Below, one piece after another: positions 7,739 through 14,180 of a stretch of 64,000 nucleotides of DNA (within the stretch, counting starts at the first letter, position 1; each line of letters begins with the position of its first letter). A program made the translations under genes and the position numbers. Below the pieces are notes generated by a model. It saw only the letters and a program-made list of their open reading frames with translations, did not search any database and was not told the origin of the DNA. The DNA lies in assembly GCF_001857965.1 (NCBI RefSeq), contig NZ_CP017774.1:3348001-3412000 (forward strand), read 5' to 3'. This DNA comes from Flavobacterium commune (GTDB taxonomy: Bacteria > Bacteroidota > Bacteroidia > Flavobacteriales > Flavobacteriaceae).

Positions 7739-8416
7739 ATGAAAATAACCTATTACGGACACGCTGCTTTAGGAATTAAAGTGGGTGGAAAACACATTAT
7801 TGTAGATCCTTTTATTTCAGCAAATCCATTAGCCGAACATATTGATATTGAGGATTTAAAAGCCGATTATATTTTGCTGACACATGCTCATGGTGATCAT
7901 GTTTTGGATGTGGAAGCAATTGCTAAACGTACTAATGCGGTGATTGTATCCAATGCAGAGATTGCGGGATATTATGCTGCCAAAGGTTTTCAATCGCATC
8001 CGATGAATCACGGTGGAAGCTGGAATTTTGATTTTGGAAAGGTAAAATATGTAAATGCCATTCATTCGAGTTCTTTTCCTGACGGTTCAAATGGAGGAAA
8101 TCCGGGTGGTTTTGTTATCGAAGGCGAACATAAAAACATCTATATCGCAGGCGATACTGCTTTGACAATGGATATGAAACTGATTCCAATGCGGACCAAA
8201 TTGGATTTAGCCATTTTTCCAATAGGCGATAATTTTACCATGGATATTGAAGATGCTATTTTGGCTTCTGATTTTGTGGAATGTGATAAAATCTTAGGCT
8301 ACCATTATGATACTTTTGGATATATAAAAATCGATCATAAAGAAGCTATTCAACGATTTTTCGACAAAGGAAAAGACTTAATGCTGCTTGAAATAGGAGA
8401 CAGTATCGAATTGTAA
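7739..8416 (+). CDS. Metallo-beta-lactamase-fold metal-dependent hydrolase (UPF0173 type)
   Basis: The protein has 225 residues, the usual size for the UPF0173 group. It has the metal-binding THAHGDH motif (about 48-54), an early HAALGI strand, a NHGGSW segment, and later AGDTALT and GYHYDTF motifs that provide further ligands. Soluble, cytoplasmic, no signal peptide. Family members hydrolyse unidentified esters or phosphoesters. In this window it lies between menA and menC; whether it contributes to menaquinone synthesis is unknown. The start is immediately preceded by the heptamer array. Confidence 0.88.
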   Translation: MKITYYGHAALGIKVGGKHIIVDPFISANPLAEHIDIEDLKADYILLTHAHGDHVLDVEAIAKRTNAVIVSNAEIAGYYAAKGFQSHPMNHGGSWNFDFGKVKYVNAIHSSSFPDGSNGGNPGGFVIEGEHKNIYIAGDTALTMDMKLIPMRTKLDLAIFPIGDNFTMDIEDAILASDFVECDKILGYHYDTFGYIKIDHKEAIQRFFDKGKDLMLLEIGDSIEL

Positions 8417-8432
8417 ATTTTTAGAAGCTATT

Positions 8433-8496
8433 CCTGCTATCCGCTGCAATCTTGCCTGCCGAACACCGGCAATCAAGGATTTTCGCTACTATCAGG
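8433..8496. repeat. Nested imperfect palindrome in the gap before the TPR gene
   Basis: CCTGCTATCCGCTGCAATC (8433-8451) pairs imperfectly with GATTTTCGCTACTATCAGG (8478-8496). An inner GCCG/CGGC stem (8458-8461 with 8467-8470) caps it. Its G+C content is clearly higher than its surroundings. It resembles a repetitive extragenic element; from memory, similar strings occur between genes in flavobacterial genomes. Confidence 0.55.
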
Positions 8497-8529
8497 GCTA
8501 GTTTCGTATAGTTAACACCAACTACATCC

Positions 8530-9729
8530 GTGAAAAAAATAATTACACTGCTATTTATTAGCATTTTTTGCCAGTCCGTTTTTGCTCAAAAAACAGGTTA
8601 TTGGGACAAAGAACGTGCTACTTACAAAGAAATTGTTGTTTCAGCCAGAGACAAAATTATTGTGGAAACCGATGATTTTCCGGCAGGAACTACCGAATTG
8701 ATTTATAGAATCACGCTTTTGGATGACAATCAGCAAATGGCGAGTAGTCTGGTTTCGGTTTTAAAATCCATTCCGGATCCAACAGGAATTAGTCAGGGTT
8801 CGGCGGGAGCAGTTTTTTTAGCATCCAAAATTTCTGGAGATGATAAATGCAAATACGCTATTTTTTCGACTAAAGAATTAACTGCTGATTACATTTCAAA
8901 AGGAGAAACGACTAATGCTTGTTTGGTTCAAAATACGCCTTTAAGCAAAGATGCCAAGCGACTTTCTATTGATAAATCGGCTTGTATGAAATCGAATGCA
9001 GGTAAATTGTATTTTGGTTTCGAAAGTTCGAATTGGATTATGAAGCAGAAAATCGTTCTCGAAGTCGTGCCTTGGGTAGATGCAAAATTGAGTAGAGGAT
9101 GGACATTGGAAAATAGAAAAAACATCATTAGCCAATGCAAAACTTCGGCATTAGCCAGAAAAATGGCAAATTCAGATGATTTTTGCGTCTGTATTGGCGA
9201 TAAAATCCAAAAAGAATACACTTTTAAAGAATTTCAAAAACTCTTGCCTATGGAACAAACCAAGGCGTATAAGGATTTTGGTGCGAGTTGTTTTGAAGAA
9301 ACCGGAATTGCCAAAACGGTTTTTAATGATTTGAGAGTTAAAGCGTCGAATAATCTTAAAAAAGGCGATTATAGCTCGGCAATAAAAAACTACAACGAAA
9401 TCGTCAATCAACAAAAAGCAACTGCTTTAGATTATAGTAATTTGGGTTATGCTTATCTATTGACCAAGCAATACGGAAAAGCTATTAAAACCTTGAAAGA
9501 AGGCGAAAAACTGGATGATACGGAATTATTGGTCAAATTGAATCTGGCGCACGCTTATTTGCTAAATGGCGAATACTCGAAAGCAAAAACAATCTATAAA
9601 GAATACCAAAATCAAAACGTAACTGATAGTTTAAGCTGGACTAAAAAAATAAAAGACGATTATCAAACTTTTGCAAAAGCAGGAATTCAAAATGAGAATT
9701 TTGAAAGGGTTTTGAAATTGTTGAATTAA
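8530..9729 (+). CDS. Secreted TPR-repeat protein
   Basis: A 399-residue protein beginning at a GTG, with a clear signal peptide (KKIITLLFISIFCQSVFAQ, cleavage after Ala-19/20). The middle region (about 25-290) contains several cysteines and resembles no family I can name. The C-terminal third has two or three tetratricopeptide repeats (NNLKKGDYSSAIKNYNEIV, LGYAYLLTKQYGKAIKTLK, AHAYLLNGEYSKAKTIYKEY). It is probably periplasmic or surface-associated. It lies between the men genes with only a repeat element upstream, so a role in that pathway is not implied. Confidence 0.75.
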   Translation: MKKIITLLFISIFCQSVFAQKTGYWDKERATYKEIVVSARDKIIVETDDFPAGTTELIYRITLLDDNQQMASSLVSVLKSIPDPTGISQGSAGAVFLASKISGDDKCKYAIFSTKELTADYISKGETTNACLVQNTPLSKDAKRLSIDKSACMKSNAGKLYFGFESSNWIMKQKIVLEVVPWVDAKLSRGWTLENRKNIISQCKTSALARKMANSDDFCVCIGDKIQKEYTFKEFQKLLPMEQTKAYKDFGASCFEETGIAKTVFNDLRVKASNNLKKGDYSSAIKNYNEIVNQQKATALDYSNLGYAYLLTKQYGKAIKTLKEGEKLDDTELLVKLNLAHAYLLNGEYSKAKTIYKEYQNQNVTDSLSWTKKIKDDYQTFAKAGIQNENFERVLKLLN

Positions 9730-9755
9730 TTGAATATTCTGTTTTTTAATCTTAA

Positions 9756-10430
9756 ATGTCTGAAATGAAACAAATATTTTTAATTTTAATGCCCTTATTT
9801 TTAATTCTTTTGGGGTGTAAAAAAATGGAACAAACAGAAAAAACTAAAAATATGTCAAATTTTATTAAAGTAAAATCAAATATAGTTGTTGATACAATTA
9901 AGACAGATAAATTTTGGACAATTATAGGTCATGCTGTAAAAGAGTCAAAAGGGAATGATGATCTTAAAGAACAAATATTGATAAGCGAACTTAAAAAACT
10001 TTCTTTAGTTGAAATCAAAAATTTTGAATTTGCTTTTCGTAAATGTATTATTGATGCTGATGAGTTTAAAATAATGGCAGCTATGAAAATTATCGAAGGT
10101 TATGTGAGTGATGATTCATATTTATATTTTCGCTGTTGGCTTATTGGACAAGGAAAAACTATCTTTCAAGAAACTTTAAAGAATCCAGATTATTTAACGA
10201 ATGTTGTGAATCAGGACAAAATTCATGAATTTGAGGGGTTGATGTATGTAGCAACTAAGGCTTATGAAATAAAATCAGGAAAAAAAGAAGATGAGAGTTT
10301 TCCAAGAAATGAGGCAGGTAAAATTGGTTTAGATTATGATTTTGGAGCACCTCCAACAAAAGGGGTTGATTGGACTGAAGATGAATTACCAAATTTACTA
10401 CCTAAATTATATTCAAAATATAATGACTAG
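9756..10430 (+). CDS. DUF4240-domain lipoprotein
   Basis: The 224-residue protein begins with a lipoprotein signal (MKQIFLILMPLFLILLGC), with the acylated Cys at residue 21; an alternative start three codons downstream gives the same signal. The mature part contains the DUF4240 pattern: FWTIIGHAVKESKG, a YLYFRCWLIGQG segment, FEGLMYVATKAYE and C-terminal DYDFGAPP. The function of DUF4240 is unknown. It follows the TPR protein by 26 bp and may be co-transcribed with it. Confidence 0.75.
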   Translation: MSEMKQIFLILMPLFLILLGCKKMEQTEKTKNMSNFIKVKSNIVVDTIKTDKFWTIIGHAVKESKGNDDLKEQILISELKKLSLVEIKNFEFAFRKCIIDADEFKIMAAMKIIEGYVSDDSYLYFRCWLIGQGKTIFQETLKNPDYLTNVVNQDKIHEFEGLMYVATKAYEIKSGKKEDESFPRNEAGKIGLDYDFGAPPTKGVDWTEDELPNLLPKLYSKYND

Positions 10431-10440
10431 TAAAATATTA

Positions 10441-10491
10441 AGTTCTTAGTGAACCTTGTGAAAAAACTTTGTGCCCTTTGTGGTTAAAACA
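10441..10491. repeat. Octamer-type repeat (CTTTGTG/CCTTTGTGG) directly before menC
   Basis: The stretch contains CTTAGTGA, ACCTTGTG, ACTTTGTGCC and CTTTGTGGTTAAAAC, degenerate copies of one 8-base theme ending at the menC ATG. A closely similar block precedes thrB (45246-45275, minus strand). The GTG at 10471 lies inside this repeat and is unlikely to be the true start of menC. Confidence 0.7.
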
Positions 10492-11535
10492 ATGAAAGCA
10501 ACCTATCATAAATACATTCTTAATTTCAAACGACCATCAGGAACTTCTCGTGGGGTTATGACCGAAAAAGAAACCTGGTTTCTGGTCCTGGAAAAAGACG
10601 GAAAAAAAGGGATAGGAGAGTGCGGAATCCTAAGAGGTTTAAGCGCTGATGATCGACCTGATTATGAAGCCAAATTACAATGGACTTGCGCTAATATTCA
10701 TTTAGGAAAAGATGTACTTTGGGAAGCTTTGATTGAGTTTCCTTCGATACAGTTTGGAGTCGAAATGGCTTTTCGGTCTTTGGCGAGTGAAACTCCTTTT
10801 TTGCTCTTTCCTTCTGCCTTTACCGAAGGCGAAAAAGCAATCGAAATTAACGGTTTGATTTGGATGGGCGAAGCGGCTTTTATGAAGCAGCAAATAGAAG
10901 AAAAATTAGCACAAGGCTTTCGTTGTGTCAAACTCAAAATCGGTGCTATAGATTTCGAAAAAGAACTGGAATTATTGCACTATATCCGGGAATATTTTAC
11001 TCCCGAACAAGTAGAAATACGTGTAGATGCTAATGGTGCTTTTGGTTTAAATGAAGCTTTATATAAATTAAATCAATTGTCTGAATTTAAACTACATAGT
11101 ATTGAGCAGCCTGTTCAAAAAAACAACACTGACAGTATGGCAGAACTGTGTAAAACAACACCTTTTCCTATTGCTTTAGATGAAGAGTTAATCGGTGTGT
11201 TTTCATTGGCTGAAAAAGAACAATTACTGCAAAAAATTAAGCCGCAATACATCATTTTAAAACCCAGTTTTGTAGGTGGTTTTAGGGGAACTCAAGAATG
11301 GATTTCGTTAGCCGAAAAGCACCAAATTGGCTGGTGGATTACTTCGGCTTTAGAGTCTAATATTGGCTTAAATGCCATTGCACAATGGACCTGTTTATTA
11401 AAAAATCCGATGCCTCAGGGATTGGGAACAGGAGCGCTTTATACTAATAATTTCGATTGTCCTCTTGAAGTCGCTCAAGGTCAATTGTGGTATAAAAAAG
11501 AGTTGGATTGGAGCTTTGATTTTAGACTTGTATAA
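10492..11535 (+). CDS. menC: o-Succinylbenzoate synthase (MenC)
   Basis: A member of the enolase superfamily that dehydrates SHCHC to o-succinylbenzoate in menaquinone synthesis. I chose the ATG at 10492 (347 residues, beginning MKATYHKY); the in-frame GTG at 10471 lies in a repeat. The barrel shows the expected catalytic set: CVKLKIG with the KxK lysines, RVDANGAF (metal Asp), SIEQPV (metal Glu), ALDEELIG (metal Asp) and ILKPSFVGG (the opposite Lys). OSBS-family members are hard to separate from N-acylamino acid racemases by sequence, but the nearby menB and menA support this role. Confidence 0.9.
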   Translation: MKATYHKYILNFKRPSGTSRGVMTEKETWFLVLEKDGKKGIGECGILRGLSADDRPDYEAKLQWTCANIHLGKDVLWEALIEFPSIQFGVEMAFRSLASETPFLLFPSAFTEGEKAIEINGLIWMGEAAFMKQQIEEKLAQGFRCVKLKIGAIDFEKELELLHYIREYFTPEQVEIRVDANGAFGLNEALYKLNQLSEFKLHSIEQPVQKNNTDSMAELCKTTPFPIALDEELIGVFSLAEKEQLLQKIKPQYIILKPSFVGGFRGTQEWISLAEKHQIGWWITSALESNIGLNAIAQWTCLLKNPMPQGLGTGALYTNNFDCPLEVAQGQLWYKKELDWSFDFRLV

Positions 11536-11541
11536 GCTTAC

Positions 11542-12066
11542 TTACTGGTATAAATTATTGATTTCTTTAGCTGTTTCAAAAATATTTGGAGTATTTTGAT
11601 AACGACTTGAATAATAGGATTTTTTATTGACAGCCGTAAAATTCCCTATTTGATTGGCAAAATTTCCTGATGTCCCTTTGATATTAAAACGAATCGATGT
11701 AATATTATGTTTTTTGAGTTTGTTCATTTCGGCGGCTGTAAAGTTAAAATAAGAGCTCAGGCTGTTTTCAGTGTTTTCAAATTGTCCTTTGTCGATGCAA
11801 CTGATAAAACTATTGTCACTTAAATAAACGTAAACTGTGCCTGCAATCATCGATTTAGGATTTGTGGTAACAACCGAAAGTTTTAATAATCCGCCATTCT
11901 CTGTTTTAGCCAACTGTAGCTGAACTTCACCGCCAAGAGTATAATTGGTACTGATGAAATTCCAGACACCTGTTCCCTTGAATTGCTTATTTTTTACAGT
12001 CATCATCTCCTGACTTGAAACTGAAAAATGGATAAGAAAAAATAGTAACAGCAGTCTCATGTTCAT
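11542..12066 (-). CDS. Secreted hypothetical protein
   Basis: A 174-residue protein with an N-terminal signal peptide (MRLLLLFFLIHFSVSSQ). The mature part is rich in beta-prone, polar stretches (TLGGEVQLQLAK, GTVYVYLSDNSF, SIRFNIKGTSG) and resembles no family I recognise. It is likely periplasmic. It is convergent with menC (7 bp apart) and followed upstream by a lipoprotein gene on the same strand. Confidence 0.65.
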   Translation of the reverse strand: MNMRLLLLFFLIHFSVSSQEMMTVKNKQFKGTGVWNFISTNYTLGGEVQLQLAKTENGGLLKLSVVTTNPKSMIAGTVYVYLSDNSFISCIDKGQFENTENSLSSYFNFTAAEMNKLKKHNITSIRFNIKGTSGNFANQIGNFTAVNKKSYYSSRYQNTPNIFETAKEINNLYQ

Positions 12067-12121
12067 AATTGTGCCTTTTTATACCAGAAAATTTCTGGCT
12101 GTTTGATAATTATAATTGGTA

Positions 12122-12598
12122 TTATTTGTTGTACGTAAAAGTTGTTGTCCAGTCGGATGTTTTTATTGCTGAAACTAAGTTATCAGTGTTCATAAAAACA
12201 CGTAATTCTTTGTTGGCTACTTTTTTAGAATACAAAGCTTTAAATCGATAGACTGTTGTTTGATCTTTAGTGTTTTGGTAAACTTCGGCTAATTCTAAAT
12301 CTTTAAAAGTACCGTACCATTGTCGGTATTTAGTACAGGTTTTGGAGAGTTTTTCGATAGTGATGTTATTAATAACAGAGGTTGTAGCTTCGCTATTGGT
12401 AAAAGGCTTGAATTTTGAGGTATTACAAGTCATCAAAACTCTTTTTCCTAATTCGTAGGCTTTGTTTTTTTGATTGTTGTTGATTTGGTTTAAAGCCAAT
12501 TGGACAACTTCATCTGCTTTAGGTTCGCTTGGCGTAATTTTTTTGGATTTACAACCTGCCAAAGCAATAATACTTAAGATTAGAATTAGTTTTTTCAT
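12122..12598 (-). CDS. Small lipoprotein of unknown function
   Basis: 158 residues with a lipobox (IALAGC, Cys16) and a lysine-rich mature start. The rest is a small soluble domain with one Cys pair (CNTSK and CTKYRQWYG) and an AELGKR-like helical part. The pattern YRFKALYSKKVANKELRVFM near the end resembles DUF3887/NTF2-like accessory domains, but I am not sure. It is expressed on the same strand as the secreted protein 55 bp downstream and is bounded upstream by the terminator at 12633-12663. Confidence 0.65.
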   Translation of the reverse strand: MKKLILILSIIALAGCKSKKITPSEPKADEVVQLALNQINNNQKNKAYELGKRVLMTCNTSKFKPFTNSEATTSVINNITIEKLSKTCTKYRQWYGTFKDLELAEVYQNTKDQTTVYRFKALYSKKVANKELRVFMNTDNLVSAIKTSDWTTTFTYNK

Positions 12599-12632
12599 TT
12601 CATTTTTGTTTTAAAAACTAAATAAAATAAAA

Positions 12633-12663
12633 AAAGCCAAGCTAAAAAAATCAGTTTGGCTTT
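12633..12663 (-). terminator. Intrinsic terminator after the 12817-13284 gene
   Basis: AAAGCCAAGCT (12633-12643) pairs with AGTTTGGCTTT (12653-12663) with one G-T wobble around a 9-base loop. On the minus strand the hairpin is followed by a run of T. Confidence 0.75.
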
Positions 12664-12816
12664 ATAACTTAAAATTTAGGAAACTTTAGGATATTTTTTG
12701 GAAATGGGCTTCTGGAATTTTGAACTTTAACTAAAAATCAACCTTTTTTAGAATGATTTTAGAGAGGTATTGAACTAATGTTTTAATCCTTTGTAGTTGC
12801 TCAGACTGGTTGTTTT

Positions 12817-13284
12817 TTAAGAGTAAATTTCAAATGTTTTTCTAAATTTCTTTTCTATAATTTTTTTACTCAACTTGTATTGGGAACTTCCATATAGTAA
12901 CATTAATAATAAAAAAAGATTTGGTATCATTAGATCATTTTTGTTACCGAATTTAAAATTGATATAAGTTATCATGCCAATTCCACAAGCTATCCATAAT
13001 AGTAAAAAATATTTTTGATATTTAAATTTCGGAAAAATTTCATATTGAATTTGAAGTTTTTTATTCACAAATTTATAATTTCCTTTTATGAGGTATGAAC
13101 TATGAGTAATTCTGTAATTTAATGTCAGATAGAATGTTTTGTCATCGTAACGTCCGTAAAAAGATTTTGAAGAATCGAAAAAAAACAAATTGAATGGTGT
13201 ATTAATTTTGAGTTGTGGATGTCCAATTTCTATAGAGCTTTTTAATTTTTCTCTAAATTCATTGATGTTAAGTTTTGACTGCAT
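12817..13284 (-). CDS. Small membrane protein of unknown function
   Basis: 155 residues: a soluble N-terminal part (about 1-90) and two adjacent transmembrane helices (about 94-112 and 119-134), then a basic tail (KIIEKKFRKTF). Not recognised. It is a single-gene unit with a terminator downstream and the FNR-type regulator gene upstream on the same strand. Confidence 0.6.
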   Translation of the reverse strand: MQSKLNINEFREKLKSSIEIGHPQLKINTPFNLFFFDSSKSFYGRYDDKTFYLTLNYRITHSSYLIKGNYKFVNKKLQIQYEIFPKFKYQKYFLLLWIACGIGMITYINFKFGNKNDLMIPNLFLLLMLLYGSSQYKLSKKIIEKKFRKTFEIYS

Positions 13285-13405
13285 TATCTTTTTTGAATTA
13301 TATTTTAATCATTACAAAATAGCAACAATATACGTATAGTTATCGATGTTTACTACTGTAAAGTAAATATAAAAAACAAAGAAAGAATAGGAAAACAATA
13401 AAATC

Positions 13406-14083
13406 TTAAACCATCTTTTTAAGTTGAGGAATATTTTTAAGCACAATCTTTTTCGCTTTTAATTCAATCAAACCTAATTTATTGAAATCAGATAATAGTC
13501 GAATACAGCTTTCGGTAGCGGTACCAATCATGCTGGCGAGTTCATCCCGGGTTAATTGAATTTTTAGGCTTTCATCTTCGTTTTTACCAAAAGTATCCTG
13601 AAGATAGAGTAGTGTTTCGGCAAGGCGCTGTTTTACAGTTTTTTGAGCCATGTTGACCACATGGTCATCTGATTCTTTCAAATCACCACAAATGGTTCTC
13701 ATGACATTCATTGAAAATTGATTGTTTTTGTCAAAAAAGCCCATGATTTCACTTTTTGGAATAAAACATACCTGCATGTCTTCAAGCGCTACGGCACTAA
13801 GGTTTACAGGTTCTTCACTTATCATTGAGCGTTGTCCTAAAAGTTCTCCTTTGCTAACCAATTTTACAATATGATCTTTACCATTTGGACTCAGTTTTGT
13901 CAATTTGCAAACACCGTCTTTAACACAAAAGATACCGTTTACATTTTCACCTTCTTCAAAAATCACTTCGCCTTTTTTTACCAAAAGAGAAGTCTTGCAC
14001 TCGGCAAGTTTTACTAATTCGTCTTTGTTGAGTGCTTTTAAAGAGCTGAATTCTCTAACGATACATTGTTCACATTTGCTCAT
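13406..14083 (-). CDS. Crp/Fnr-family transcriptional regulator, FNR-like
   Basis: The protein has 225 residues: cyclic-nucleotide-binding fold (about 20-140) and a winged helix-turn-helix (about 150-215) with the recognition helix in ELASMIGTATESCIRLLSDF. The N-terminal CEQC (Cys4, Cys7), Cys29 and Cys106 resemble the cysteine arrangement of oxygen-sensing FNR proteins, though spacing differs, so a [4Fe-4S] cluster is plausible but not certain. The recognition helix carries ExxxR (TESCIR), matching FNR-type TTGAT half-sites. It is divergent from the cbb3 operon across a TGAT-N4-ATCA palindrome that it probably binds. Confidence 0.88.
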   Translation of the reverse strand: MSKCEQCIVREFSSLKALNKDELVKLAECKTSLLVKKGEVIFEEGENVNGIFCVKDGVCKLTKLSPNGKDHIVKLVSKGELLGQRSMISEEPVNLSAVALEDMQVCFIPKSEIMGFFDKNNQFSMNVMRTICGDLKESDDHVVNMAQKTVKQRLAETLLYLQDTFGKNEDESLKIQLTRDELASMIGTATESCIRLLSDFNKLGLIELKAKKIVLKNIPQLKKMV

Positions 14084-14108
14084 TTTGAATGAATGATTTG
14101 ATTATTTG

Positions 14109-14116
14109 CAAAATTA
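14109..14116 (-). promoter_or_regulatory. -7 box of the fnr-like gene
   Basis: The minus strand reads TAATTTTG, an exact TAnnTTTG match, 25 bp before the start at 14083. The FNR-like palindrome (centre 14132.5) covers the place of its -33 element, so the regulator may repress itself. Confidence 0.6.
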
Positions 14117-14123
14117 AGTATTT

Positions 14124-14141
14124 ATATGATATATATCATAT
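14124..14141. promoter_or_regulatory. FNR-type binding site between fnr and ccoI
   Basis: ATATGATATATATCATAT is a perfect 18-bp palindrome with core TGAT-N4-ATCA (14127-14138), the core of the FNR consensus TTGAT-N4-ATCAA. Its centre is 33 bp upstream of the centre of the ccoI -7 box, which places it near -41 from the predicted start, the class II activator position. A near copy with identical spacing precedes hemN. Confidence 0.75.
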
Positions 14142-14161
14142 TTTATGAGGTATTCCTTTAA

Positions 14162-14169
14162 GAATTTTG
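14162..14169 (+). promoter_or_regulatory. -7 box of the cco operon
   Basis: GAATTTTG matches TAnnTTTG at all but the first base. It is 11 bp before the ATG at 14181 and has no good -33 element, as expected for an activator-dependent promoter with the FNR-type site at -41. Confidence 0.5.
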
Positions 14170-14180
14170 CATAAGGTAAA

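Noticed and set aside
10471..10491. GTG start for menC
   Set aside because: It lies in the octamer repeat; ATG at 10492 gives the conserved family start.
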